DNA from: an uncultured Raoultella sp.
GTDB lineage: Bacteria; Pseudomonadota; Gammaproteobacteria; Enterobacterales; Enterobacteriaceae
NCBI GenBank assembly: GCA_900759445.1
Contig: CAAEVH010000040.1
Span: 1 to 64,000 of the forward strand
Direction of reading: 5' to 3'
DNA length: 64,000 bases
The notes below the pieces were generated by a model. That model ran no database searches and was not told the origin of the DNA. It was given only the letters and a program-made list of their open reading frames with translations. The translations under genes and the position numbers were made by a program. Shown here piece after piece: positions 1-8,704 of the stretch (its first letter is position 1; the number at the start of each line of letters is the position of its first letter).

Positions 1-140
1 CGGTTGGTGATTTGTGATGTTTGGCGATTGATCAGATCGCACAATCCGGGCTGAGTTCCCTCAAAGTGATCTACTATTCGGAACAGCTATTTAGGACAGA
101 AAATATATGACTCTTAATTTATGATCATATAGCGAGTAAT

Positions 141-167
141 GCCATAGCGCTGGTTCTACGCTATGGC
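141..167. terminator. Hairpin downstream of the ABC-three-component operon
   Basis: A perfect 9-bp stem (gccatagcg / cgctatggc) with a 9-nt loop lies 25 bases past the stop codon of the ABC ATPase gene. No clear T-run follows it on the minus strand, so it may be an RNA 3'-end stabiliser or a weak terminator rather than a classic intrinsic terminator. The rest of 1-191 shows no gene or other feature I can support. Confidence 0.35.
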
Positions 168-191
168 CACTATATTTATGGGTTGTTTAAT

Positions 192-2981
192 TTAACTGTA
201 TGACGCCGTAACTCCCCGTAGAGGATTTCCTTCAAGGGTAATAATCCTTAAATTGTCTTTGCAGGATTCTGATGAAAATTTCTGTCGTAAATGTCGTCTT
301 AAACCGTTGCTTGCTGTCGTAAGGACAAGATTCATACCCGGTTCACTTGCCGTGAGCATTCGAAAAATATCCATCATCGCGACCCTATTTAGATCATCTA
401 GGTGTGCAACCGGCTCATCTAGAAAGAAGGAACCACCAAGTGTTCGGGCTCTTGCAAGAAACAACGAAAGAGCGAGATCTTGCCTTTGTCCTTGACTAAA
501 ATGAGTTTGCGCGTTCAGTGTAGCAATTTGTTCAGACGCATCGGATAAAGGGGGCTGGCCAGTGGGTGCAGTTGACATCACGGCCTCCCAACAAAATGCC
601 CCTTCTTTTTGCCCCATGCTCAATGCCTGATAGACTTCATTTGCATGCATACGGGAAAATAATTCTGATGCGGGCAAAAGTAATCGATTGAGACTTTTCG
701 TTGCAACATCCCTGATGTGGTTATCCCAATGTTCCCGTGTTCGAGCAGCAGTATCAACACACTTTTGACGGTTTAATATCTTTTGTTCAACCTGTTGTAG
801 TTTCTGGCGTAGAACATTAAGTAATGCTATATCGGTACTGACTTTTAAAGCTGCTCTTGCCTTTCCCAGATATTCTTTCGCGCTTTCCAGCACGTAGGAT
901 TCAGTGATGATTTCTTCGTTAATTCTGTTAAGTATTTCAGCATCTACAGAATTATCCTGAGCAAGGAAATACCAACTATTTATCAATGGTGTCGTAACTG
1001 CCAGACGTTGCGCGGAAGCTTTTTCGTCCTCGGCGATCTCTTTTTGCAAACGGGCTATCTTCTCATCATTATTTTTTTGTTGCTCAGCAAAAGCATCCCT
1101 CTTACTTGTGCGATTATTCACACTTTCGCCATTTTTCGTTAATCTGGCTGACAGCAAGTTTTTCGCCTGCTGTATTTGTTCAGAAAGGACTCCTTTAAGA
1201 GGTATAGCCTCCGTTTGTGCTATTGCCTGCAGCAAAGTGATGAAGCGAATAATTTCAACAGATAGTTGTGTTCTAGCAAGTGAAGGAAACAGCTCGACAC
1301 CCAACTCCCTAAATCCGGCATTTTCACGCCATTTACGTATACCAGAATCTGCAACAATATTCTCTGTCTCTCTCTGGAGCCTCAGGATATCATTACGAGC
1401 CTGTAATGCATCTTGCTGACGTTTTTTAGCATCATTGTAGAGACTGATTGCCTGCGTTTCCCTCTCTTGAGCCTGCAAAAGAACATTTCTGGCTTGCTGA
1501 ACTGCGATGTCGGTTTTCCCCGATACCTTAAGCAATTGTTCAACAAGTTTATCATGTAAATAGTAATTCTGGCCACAAAGAGGGCAGTCATCCGCGTGAT
1601 TAGCTTTTACAAGCTCCATCCCGGACGCCTGTAGCTGTTCAAGTGAAGTACTTACTGTTTTGAAAGCTTCGCTGAGTTGTAAGGATTCTCGGCGAGCTCC
1701 CTGCACCGTCTGATGCAGTTGGAGGAGGCTATTTTCATCCGGTGCCTTTTTGACAATTTCTTCCAGGATGGCAATCGTTTCAGAAGTTTTAGCCCATATG
1801 TCATAGGACGTACTTAGCTTTTGCCATGCAGCGTACTGAGCAGAGCAGGTTTCTAAATCCAAAGCAGATTCAGGAAGTGTAAAATGCAATAAAGGTATGT
1901 CTATCACATCCTTCGGCACGCCTGTTATTTCACTTACTTGCTTTGCCAGTTTTTCCCAATCGCTAAGTTTGGATAGGTTATTTTCTGTTTCCCGCACCGT
2001 TTGCTGTAATTTTTCCAGCTCATCAGCAACTGTTGCCAGCGACTGGCGGAGTTGCTTTTCAGTGGCACTATAGAGTTCAAGTTGCTGGTGTGCTTTTTGA
2101 GCTACGGCAGTGTTGATGGCCTCCTGTTCTTTGTGCCCTGCAAGGGTTTGCCACCCTGCTTTTACACTCAGCAAATGTTTCTCTCGACTAGAAAGAGCTC
2201 CTTGCCGTTGTTCCAGAAATACAGATGCCGCTTCACATTGCTTCTCAGGAAGTGCAGTTTCAGGCAACTCAAAACCTGTAAGAGCTGAGATATCAGCAAG
2301 ATTTTTCACAATCAGGGATTGTATCCCATCATCTGCAGCCACTGATTTTTCAAGAAGGTCTATTTTTTTTGTTAGCTCTTCATGCTCATTTTTCAGTTTG
2401 CGATCTGTCGGGAGATTTGACTCATAAATTCGTAGCGAATTCTGCATAGGCAGAAGATGTCCATATCCCAGAATATTGGCGAAGATTTGACGACGCTGTT
2501 CAGCAAAGTCGTTATCAACCAGTAAGGACATGGCGTTGGAATAGAGCCATCTGCTTCCCCTCAACCAGTCACTTTTGACTCGCTGTCGTGTATCCGCTCT
2601 GGAGCCTACACCGGTTTCATTAGGAGTCAGAAGCTTTAGTAAATCGCTGTCACTGAGTCGTTTATCTTTGCGAGGTCCCGTTTTGAATAAGATGTCAGGA
2701 GTTCGCACAATTTCTGTTAACTCATCGCCGAGCAGACAAGTTGCACGAACATAGGTTTCCCCTTTACCCCATTTACATCGTAACGAATCACCTGACACAT
2801 TTTCTGATTCACCCGTCAGCAGCCATTCAATCGCCTGACAAACGGAACTCTTTCCACTACCGTTTGCAGCGGTAATAACCGTAAGTGGAGCTGATAAATC
2901 GAGTTCTAGGCGGCCAGGAATGCCTCTGAAGTTTTGTATTTCAACCTTCTTCACTGAAAAAGCCGACATAATCTTAATCAT
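192..2981 (-). CDS. SMC/Rad50-like ABC ATPase of an ABC-three-component (Lamassu-type) defence system
   Basis: Large ATPase with split ABC motifs: a Walker A (NGSGKSS) about 45 residues from the start, a long central region rich in Glu, Lys, Gln and Leu that should form coiled coils, a CPLC motif in the middle resembling one half of a Rad50-type zinc hook, then an ABC signature (SQGQRQDLALSLFLAR) and Walker B (FFLDEPVAHLDD) near the C terminus. In Lamassu/ABC-3C systems this subunit senses foreign DNA and controls the nuclease partner. It is the last gene of a three-gene minus-strand operon and overlaps the middle gene by 8 bases. I chose the ATG at 2981 (GGAATGGG upstream). An ATG at 2969, directly before the conserved SVKKVEIQNFRG start of the ATPase fold, is the alternative. 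Codon use looks more AT-rich than the core genes. Confidence 0.85.
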   Translation of the reverse strand: MIKIMSAFSVKKVEIQNFRGIPGRLELDLSAPLTVITAANGSGKSSVCQAIEWLLTGESENVSGDSLRCKWGKGETYVRATCLLGDELTEIVRTPDILFKTGPRKDKRLSDSDLLKLLTPNETGVGSRADTRQRVKSDWLRGSRWLYSNAMSLLVDNDFAEQRRQIFANILGYGHLLPMQNSLRIYESNLPTDRKLKNEHEELTKKIDLLEKSVAADDGIQSLIVKNLADISALTGFELPETALPEKQCEAASVFLEQRQGALSSREKHLLSVKAGWQTLAGHKEQEAINTAVAQKAHQQLELYSATEKQLRQSLATVADELEKLQQTVRETENNLSKLSDWEKLAKQVSEITGVPKDVIDIPLLHFTLPESALDLETCSAQYAAWQKLSTSYDIWAKTSETIAILEEIVKKAPDENSLLQLHQTVQGARRESLQLSEAFKTVSTSLEQLQASGMELVKANHADDCPLCGQNYYLHDKLVEQLLKVSGKTDIAVQQARNVLLQAQERETQAISLYNDAKKRQQDALQARNDILRLQRETENIVADSGIRKWRENAGFRELGVELFPSLARTQLSVEIIRFITLLQAIAQTEAIPLKGVLSEQIQQAKNLLSARLTKNGESVNNRTSKRDAFAEQQKNNDEKIARLQKEIAEDEKASAQRLAVTTPLINSWYFLAQDNSVDAEILNRINEEIITESYVLESAKEYLGKARAALKVSTDIALLNVLRQKLQQVEQKILNRQKCVDTAARTREHWDNHIRDVATKSLNRLLLPASELFSRMHANEVYQALSMGQKEGAFCWEAVMSTAPTGQPPLSDASEQIATLNAQTHFSQGQRQDLALSLFLARARTLGGSFFLDEPVAHLDDLNRVAMMDIFRMLTASEPGMNLVLTTASNGLRRHLRQKFSSESCKDNLRIITLEGNPLRGVTASYS

Positions 2982-3573
2982 CCCATTCCGTTGCATGTTG
3001 TCTGGCAAGCGCCGTTCCCGCTAATGTTTCAAGGGCTTCAATCAATTTTATTCCTTCAGGATCTAGTCCTGGAGGATAAGCTGCGATTTCGCTTTCAGCT
3101 TCTGCATCCAGTCCAAGTGCACTGATGCGTTCAGTCCGGCACCATTCTCCATCCTTAGACCAGACTACATTTTTACGTACGAGTCGGGTATTTTGCTCAA
3201 CGTGAGTGACTTTTTGGCACAGATCTTCGCATGGCGCTGTCAACGCGAGAATAAGATACCCATCATATATTCTGCCGGGAACCTCCAGTCCCACAAGCAG
3301 CAAGTCAAGTCGTCTCTCTGCTTCAAGCATTTGCGACGTAAATGCCTCAACTGTATTATGGGCGATGTGCTGGAGAAAAATGAGCGCGTATGAAGACTGC
3401 CAGACGTCTACGGAGGAGTTATCAGGCACAAACGTTGTGTCACTCCTGATTCCGGGCTGTTTAGCCTCTGCCTGATCCATTAATGTAGAAAGTGCAAGCG
3501 AGTCTATTTTTCGAAAGCCACTCTTCTCTGCTTTACGACTGATAAGCTGTTCCAGCTCCTCTTTATCACTCAT
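2974..3573 (-). CDS. Small middle component of the ABC-three-component operon
   Basis: Protein of 199 residues with no catalytic motif I recognise. It starts with a charged helix (MSDKEELEQLISRKAEKSG) and looks mostly alpha-helical. Its size and its position between a nuclease-bearing gene and an SMC-like ATPase match the middle component of ABC-3C systems (LmuC in Lamassu). It overlaps the upstream stop codon (3566-3573) and its own stop overlaps the ATPase start, so the three products are probably made by translational coupling in fixed ratio. The ATG at 3573 has AAGGA about 9 bases upstream; an ATG two codons earlier (3579) is too close to that site. The assignment rests on context, not on a conserved motif. 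Confidence 0.7.
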   Translation of the reverse strand: MSDKEELEQLISRKAEKSGFRKIDSLALSTLMDQAEAKQPGIRSDTTFVPDNSSVDVWQSSYALIFLQHIAHNTVEAFTSQMLEAERRLDLLLVGLEVPGRIYDGYLILALTAPCEDLCQKVTHVEQNTRLVRKNVVWSKDGEWCRTERISALGLDAEAESEIAAYPPGLDPEGIKLIEALETLAGTALARQHATEWDD

Positions 3574-5971
3574 TTTCATCTTTCCTTAGCGAACGCACAA
3601 ATTTTTCGAGACCTGAGCCATCGGTATCTTCAAGATAGAAGTCATCCAGTTCAGACAGGGAATGGAGCTCCGCTTGTCTGTTGATATGGATTTCAGTGAT
3701 TTCATTTTCATCTGCGTAATCTGGCAGAGTGATATCAACCCTGTGTACTTCACCAGTCCTTGCGATCCAGTGGTCCATCCGATTCCCTCTTCCTTTTGCC
3801 AGAACCCTAAGTTTGGGATGTTCACCAGCCTCTGCAGCCCACAGCAGAACTTCTGCTTTTACTTGCCTGTAACTTAAGTCAGGATCTTCTAAAAGCACGA
3901 TGTGTTCTACTGAAGTCATAGATGTCCATTTGAGCGTCCCGCTTTTATTGCATTCGGTCTGCCATTCGAGTTCCGAATGAGAACTAAGGTAGCTGTTAAG
4001 ACCAGCGTGCCTCGCTAATATGGTGTTATCCCATGAAACAGTATCCGGCAAAACTGGCGCGTAAGGTTTTAGTTTGTTCATGCAATGGTGAACGATGAGG
4101 CTTGAGGACATACCGTTGTCTGCAAGATACTGAATGCGGAGTTTATCTTTAGCTCGATTTGGGTAAGGTGAATCATCTTTACTTTCGTAAAGGGTTACAT
4201 GCGACAGTAATTCTGCAAATAAGGGAATATAGTCACTGACAAGCATGCCGCCTTCAACACGAAATAAACTGGGCCGGAGGAGCTGAAGTGTAGAGCTTTT
4301 CCAGTAAGCGCTGAATGATGCAACTGCCGTCTGGGCTGAGCGTATTACCACCCCACTTTCGACAATTCCACGCGTGGACATCAGCGTATGGCTGCTGTCT
4401 ACGCAGGGGTAAGCTCCGCAAAACGTGCGTAACCCGTTCTTGTATTTTGTCGATGATGGATGGCAGCACAAGAAGGCAAGGTCTGTCTTTTCCCTAAGGA
4501 CCTCAAAATGTGCGAGAGCATGTTTAATTTTCTCATCTTCAACACATTGCGATGCACAGACAGCAAGTGCATGTTTCCTGATGGCAGAGCCGGTCTCTTC
4601 TAAAGACATTGCCAACCGATTTAGCATCGCTTTAGATGCGGACACGCTGCAAAAAAAATCAGCGCCAAGCACTGGCCAGAAACATACATCTTCGAATATG
4701 AAGCAATGGTGATGTGTCCCTTGGCCATGGGAATAGTCAGTGGGGACATTTTCCAGAAGCAAATGACATGTAGTTTCTCCTGATTGTTCTTTAATCCAGC
4801 ACCAACCTGCCTGATACTCCTGCACTGGAGCTGGATCCCACTCTGGGGATGGAAAAAGGATTTCACCCGATTCTCGCCACCAATTCAGCTTTTCACCACT
4901 GACTTTGCCGCAGCCAGCGACAAGAATAACTTGCCCTTTTGACGTATTGAGAATCCTGTTAATTTCTTTATAGTCATCAGGATTAAAAGAATCTGAGCTG
5001 GATATAATAACAGTAGGTGCCGAGCCGAACTGACCTACTCTTACTGTTTTCATTGCATTCTGAAGCAAGTTCAACGTGTCATTACACTCAGGTATCATGA
5101 CAACATTCAGATTTTCCCCTTCAAGAAGTTTTCCCGGAATATAGGTTGAAAGCACATTTTGTGTTTCACTTAGTTGCTCTGGCGAGCAACTGCCAGCCTG
5201 AATAAATTGCTTTAACGGTACGAGTAATTCTGATATGTCACCCGTGATGACCTTCTGGAACTCATAGTAAGCACCGGCAACACTTGGCAGCATACGAACC
5301 AGTGTTGAAAGTTCTGACCTTCTTAACAAACCTAGTCTGGTATCAACCAAGCGTTGCCAGATAAGATCGCACAACTCAGTGGCATTTAATTTTTCAAAGG
5401 TGGAATGTGTTTTCAAAAACACTGAGCCATCTCGGGCCTTCAGTACAGCGGTTTCGAGTTCTGAGCGATGCCTTTTCATGTGGGCTTCCCCTGCCCCCAC
5501 TAGAAAATCTGTCGCTGTCCCTCCCGTTGATTCAGATACTGCGAGATACCAGCGAAATTCCTGCCCATAAGGCGGTAACATCCCCGGTTTAACGAGCCCG
5601 TAAAGCAGATACTTAGTTAATTCTTCGAGAACAAGATTCAGTTGCACGGGTTTGTTGTACTTCTTACACTGAATGGTGCCAACGCATTGACCGTCCATGT
5701 GCAATATGACATCTCTGCCAGCATCCGCACCGCCACTGAACCGACGAACGGAATCATACCAGTCCCAATCCTCAAGACCCTTAAGCTCGGAGCAGATGTC
5801 GCCGACAAATAACTCGAAGATATCATCAGAAAAATGTGCCATCGGATATTGTCCGCCGTAAAGTGTCAACAGCGGCACTTTTGACCGGGCAATATCCTGA
5901 TGCAGTGTGGTAATTAATGCTTCACGTTCTTCATCGGTTTCAGGGCGCTTCGAGCGTCTTACCTTTGACAT
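3566..5971 (-). CDS. Nuclease effector of the ABC-three-component system (N-terminal Mrr-like PD-(D/E)XK domain)
   Basis: Protein of 801 residues, first gene of the operon. Near the N terminus it reads FELFVGDICSEL, then GGADAGRDVIL and GTIQCKKY. That spacing of Asp followed by Gln-x-Lys is the pattern of the Mrr branch of PD-(D/E)XK endonucleases, so this is the likely DNA-cutting or degrading effector (the LmuA role in Lamassu). The remaining ~650 residues match nothing I recognise and should hold the part that binds the ATPase complex. The usual Lamassu effector nuclease is Cap4-like, so an Mrr-like one is a variant. A GTG at 6001 extends the frame by ten codons, but the ATG at 5971 has AGGA 10 bases upstream and is preferred. 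The AT-rich stretch upstream should hold the promoter. Confidence 0.8.
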   Translation of the reverse strand: MSKVRRSKRPETDEEREALITTLHQDIARSKVPLLTLYGGQYPMAHFSDDIFELFVGDICSELKGLEDWDWYDSVRRFSGGADAGRDVILHMDGQCVGTIQCKKYNKPVQLNLVLEELTKYLLYGLVKPGMLPPYGQEFRWYLAVSESTGGTATDFLVGAGEAHMKRHRSELETAVLKARDGSVFLKTHSTFEKLNATELCDLIWQRLVDTRLGLLRRSELSTLVRMLPSVAGAYYEFQKVITGDISELLVPLKQFIQAGSCSPEQLSETQNVLSTYIPGKLLEGENLNVVMIPECNDTLNLLQNAMKTVRVGQFGSAPTVIISSSDSFNPDDYKEINRILNTSKGQVILVAGCGKVSGEKLNWWRESGEILFPSPEWDPAPVQEYQAGWCWIKEQSGETTCHLLLENVPTDYSHGQGTHHHCFIFEDVCFWPVLGADFFCSVSASKAMLNRLAMSLEETGSAIRKHALAVCASQCVEDEKIKHALAHFEVLREKTDLAFLCCHPSSTKYKNGLRTFCGAYPCVDSSHTLMSTRGIVESGVVIRSAQTAVASFSAYWKSSTLQLLRPSLFRVEGGMLVSDYIPLFAELLSHVTLYESKDDSPYPNRAKDKLRIQYLADNGMSSSLIVHHCMNKLKPYAPVLPDTVSWDNTILARHAGLNSYLSSHSELEWQTECNKSGTLKWTSMTSVEHIVLLEDPDLSYRQVKAEVLLWAAEAGEHPKLRVLAKGRGNRMDHWIARTGEVHRVDITLPDYADENEITEIHINRQAELHSLSELDDFYLEDTDGSGLEKFVRSLRKDENE

Positions 5972-6001
5972 CTGCTTGTCATCCTGTTGTGGTATCAACA
6001 C

Positions 6002-6506
6002 TTTTTCACGACATCATATAAGGAATGATAAAAGTCCACAATTTTTGTCGGGCCCTCAATATTGTCCCGGTACATAATACGGTATCAAAAAGTCCACATT
6101 TCCCTTTGTGCAGACGTACTGTCATGTCACGTACTGATCCCTGGGTACTCTATGGACTGGTTGTGTTTAAATTTATTGCGGCACATGTCAGGTAAATGGC
6201 CCCCGACGATCCCCCTTCTCGGTGACATTAGTCCAAAATGATCTTACCCAGCATCAGTGGACACACGACCAAGTGAGTATATGGGTGATTACAAAAAATA
6301 AACTAAAAACACAAATAAACTACTTATCAAAATGTTACACAACAAATCACGGTTCAACGTCTAAATAAAACTTCTCGTCTCATGAGGTTTCATCAAATCT
6401 CATGAATATTGAAAAAGTCTATAAAATCCACGCAATTGCGTGGATTTTTTCATTTCATAGAGTGTAAATCCATCTCGTAACGAGACAGTACAAACAAGAG
6501 CTCGTT
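6002..6506. other. AT-rich intergenic stretch upstream of the ABC-3C operon
   Basis: Half a kilobase with no convincing coding frame. It must contain the minus-strand promoter of the nuclease gene near 6002-6100. The right end holds two TCTCATGA copies (around 6377 and 6398) and the strong palindrome listed separately. I see no tRNA gene or complete attachment site here. Confidence 0.5.
6423..6450. terminator. Perfect 26-bp palindrome with T-run (bidirectional terminator-like)
   Basis: A fully symmetric palindrome, centred between 6435 and 6436, has the core ATCCACGCAATTGCGTGGAT, flanked by A-rich sequence on the left and TTTTTT on the right. This is the form of an intrinsic terminator that works in both directions. 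It lies about 60 bases upstream of the integrase fragment, a place where P4-type islands often carry their attachment site, so it could also mark the island junction. Confidence 0.6.
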
Positions 6507-6758
6507 ATGCTCACCGGAATTCAATGCCGTAATGCTAAACCTAAAGTTGGCCTGTACCACGAAGTAAAACCTTACAGGCAAAAAATAATCCTCAGATGTC
6601 CCTGCCGTTTTATGAATTTCATTCATAGCGGCTATTTAATGTGCGTAATTATCTTTCCTCCCGACTTCGTTAGTCTTGGTCACATGCGGACACACTCATT
6701 ATGTCCTGATATGACCAGCCTGAGTGGCTGGCCAAAGGTATCGTCTGATAGGGGTTAA
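6507..6758 (+). pseudogene. Remnant of a P4-type tyrosine integrase N terminus
   Basis: The first 25-30 residues read MLTGIQCRNAKPK then GLYHEVKP. This is the DUF4102 arm-binding start of P4/CP4-type integrases (typically ...IRNAKPKEKPYKLxDGGGLYLEVKPxGxK), with about ten residues deleted between NAKPK and GLY. After that the frame loses all similarity, and it stops after 83 codons with no catalytic domain. It overlaps the end of the convergent hydrolase gene by four bases. It is best read as decayed island machinery; a chance similarity of a short frame is possible but the match covers two conserved blocks in order. Confidence 0.6.
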
Positions 6759-7804
6759 ATACTCTTATCGAAAAAGACGTCCAGCTTTTGCAAAGCCTTG
6801 TCGACGTACTCAGGAATCCAATACGTCTCGATATGGGTAGCGCCATCGATCAGGAAGAGTTCTTTGTCTTTTGTACCGGTGGCTTTCGCAAACGCATCTT
6901 CCGTCATATAGAGCGTATCCGCTTTTGTGCCAGCAATCATCAGCAGCGGTTTATTGATGAGATTGATATGGTCCGTAACGTCAAAACTCATCAAATCTAA
7001 CAGGCTACTTGTCGTGTATTTAAACGTAGAGTTCGGGTGCGCGTGAGTTTTCCAGTAGTACTCATAGCCCTGTCGATATAAGGCAAAAGGTAACTTAGCG
7101 ATCTGTTCATCAGTCAGATTGGCATCACCGGAGTACAGGACTTCGCCTCCGGAAGCTTCCTGAGCACGTGCGTCAGAAGCCTGCTGAAGACGCTGCTGAA
7201 TAGTATCCAGCTGTGAGTCCTGAAAACCGTTGCGGCGCACCAGGCCTGAATTAAACATGCTGATGGTTGCAATCGATTTAAACCGTTGATCCGTTTCGGC
7301 CGCAACAAGTGAATAACCGCCACCTCCGCAAATGCCCAGCAGACCGAGGCGGGAAGTATCCACTCCCGGATACTGGCTGATGTAGTCAGCCATGCCGTGG
7401 ATATCCTCGATGCGATTAGCGGGTTTATCCACGCTGCGAGGCATCCCACCGCTCGCGCCCTGATAAGCCGCGTCGGCAGTAATCGTGATGTAGCCCTGTT
7501 CGGCGAGACGCTGGGCATACAAGCCTGCGACCTGCTCTTTTACGCCGCCATTCGGATGTGCAACCACCACGGCAGGGTATTTTTTGGCGGGATCGTAGTT
7601 AGCAGGGGTATAGACATTCGCAGCTATCTGAATGCCATGCAGATCGTACTTCACCGGATGAATGTTGACCTTGCCTTTGACGTTCTCAGTGATGGCACCG
7701 TCATAGGCCAGGGTGAATGGATTTTTTTTGTAATCAGCCGCATTGACTGAGGTGGCCCCGGTTATTGCCGTGAGCAGTATTGCAGTTAACAGATTGAATT
7801 TCAT
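6755..7804 (-). CDS. Secreted alpha/beta hydrolase with Cys nucleophile (YcjY/dienelactone-hydrolase-like)
   Basis: Protein of 349 residues with a clear Sec signal peptide (MKFNLLTAILLTAITGATSVNA, cut before ADYKK), so it acts in the periplasm. The fold shows VVVAHPNGG (oxyanion region) around residue 80, the nucleophile elbow GICGGGG with Cys159 in the position usually held by Ser, and a C-terminal GATHIE histidine. Cys at the elbow is typical of dienelactone hydrolases and YcjY-like enzymes; the substrate is unknown. It is transcribed divergently from the response regulator, and its upstream region carries a minus-strand copy of the operator found before the other genes of this cluster (7893-7906), so it is probably in the same regulon. 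Confidence 0.8.
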   Translation of the reverse strand: MKFNLLTAILLTAITGATSVNAADYKKNPFTLAYDGAITENVKGKVNIHPVKYDLHGIQIAANVYTPANYDPAKKYPAVVVAHPNGGVKEQVAGLYAQRLAEQGYITITADAAYQGASGGMPRSVDKPANRIEDIHGMADYISQYPGVDTSRLGLLGICGGGGYSLVAAETDQRFKSIATISMFNSGLVRRNGFQDSQLDTIQQRLQQASDARAQEASGGEVLYSGDANLTDEQIAKLPFALYRQGYEYYWKTHAHPNSTFKYTTSSLLDLMSFDVTDHINLINKPLLMIAGTKADTLYMTEDAFAKATGTKDKELFLIDGATHIETYWIPEYVDKALQKLDVFFDKSI

Positions 7805-7880
7805 GGTCTCTCCCGATGAGTTTCAGGCTTGCGGATTTAAATGTGCAGACTCAGGTTAGAGAGAGAGGCCTGTCAGCATC

Positions 7881-7906
7881 GTGACAGGTAAATAACATTT
7901 TTGTCA
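7881..7906 (-). promoter_or_regulatory. CusR-like operator, copy A (hydrolase promoter)
   Basis: Read on the minus strand, this is TGACAAAAATGTTA (7906-7893), seven bases, then GTCAC (7885-7881). It is the same arrangement as the three plus-strand copies but less exact (two mismatches in the box). A possible -10 (TAACCT, 7858-7853) lies at the same 22-base distance from the half-site as in the other copies. Confidence 0.5.
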
Positions 7907-7935
7907 GCAAGCAGGCTGAGATGGCTTCATGTTTC

Positions 7936-7989
7936 TGACAATGCTGTCAGGTAAGCGTCAGCTTTATGTTGGCAATCAAGAGGCAGAAT
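7936..7989 (+). promoter_or_regulatory. CusR-like operator and promoter, copy B (two-component operon)
   Basis: The box TGACAATGCTGTCA (7936-7949) is followed after seven bases by GTCAG (7957-7961) and, 22 bases on, by a -10-like CAGAAT (7984-7989). The GTCA of the box and the downstream GTCAG are 11 bases apart, the head-to-tail spacing used by OmpR-family regulators. It lies 35 bases before the response regulator start, so autoregulation is likely. Confidence 0.65.
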
Positions 7990-8023
7990 AAGCCCGATTG
8001 CACAGTTAAGAGGAAATCCCGTT

Positions 8024-8704
8024 ATGCGCCTGTTGCTAGTCGAAGATGAAGAAAAAACGTCAACCTATCTCAACCGTGCGTTGAGTGAATCCGGATTTAC
8101 GGTAGATGTCTCTGCAGATGGCGCTGAAGGTCTTCATTACGCGCTGGAGCTTGACTACGACGCGATAATCCTTGATGTGATGCTGCCGGGGATGGATGGC
8201 TACCGGGTACTTGAAGGGGTGCGGGCCGTCAAACAGACGCCGGTACTAATGCTCTCGGCCCGCGGTTCGGTCGACGAGCGCGTCAAAGGGCTTCGGCTTG
8301 GCGCGGATGATTATCTCCCTAAACCCTTTTCGCTGATTGAACTGGTGGCGCGCATTCAGGCTCTGGTGCGTCGCCGCTCCACGGATGGCGCAGACATCAC
8401 CCAACTGCAAATTCACGATCTGCATCTCGACCTGCTGGCCCGCCGCGTATTTCGCGCCGGAACGCGACTGGAGTTAACCGCAAAAGAGTTTTCCCTGTTA
8501 AGTCTTCTGGCCCGGCATCAGGGGGAGATCCTGTCAAAAATGATGATTGCTGAGCAGATATGGGACATGAATTTTGACAGCGATGCCAATGTGGTTGAAG
8601 TCGCCATTAAACGTCTGCGAGCCAAAGTGGATACCCCGTTCGACGTCAAACTGTTACATACCGTTCGTGGCATGGGGTATGTCCTCGAAGTCCGGTCGGA
8701 ATAA
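8024..8704 (+). CDS. OmpR-family response regulator, CusR/HprR type
   Basis: Protein of 226 residues: receiver domain with acidic pocket VEDEE, phospho-acceptor Asp51 ([13 protein letters not shown]) and Lys100 (DDYLPKPF), then an OmpR/PhoB winged helix ([22 protein letters not shown] ... [19 protein letters not shown]). The C-terminal half is close to CusR and HprR (YedW) of E. coli, the metal/redox-sensing branch. It is followed without a gap by its kinase gene (TAA then ATG). It probably binds the TGACAA-N2-TTGTCA boxes found at four promoters of this cluster. E. coli CusR recognises a similar core. The signal sensed here is unknown: no copper-export genes are nearby. Confidence 0.9.
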   Translation: MRLLLVEDEEKTSTYLNRALSESGFTVDVSADGAEGLHYALELDYDAIILDVMLPGMDGYRVLEGVRAVKQTPVLMLSARGSVDERVKGLRLGADDYLPKPFSLIELVARIQALVRRRSTDGADITQLQIHDLHLDLLARRVFRAGTRLELTAKEFSLLSLLARHQGEILSKMMIAEQIWDMNFDSDANVVEVAIKRLRAKVDTPFDVKLLHTVRGMGYVLEVRSE

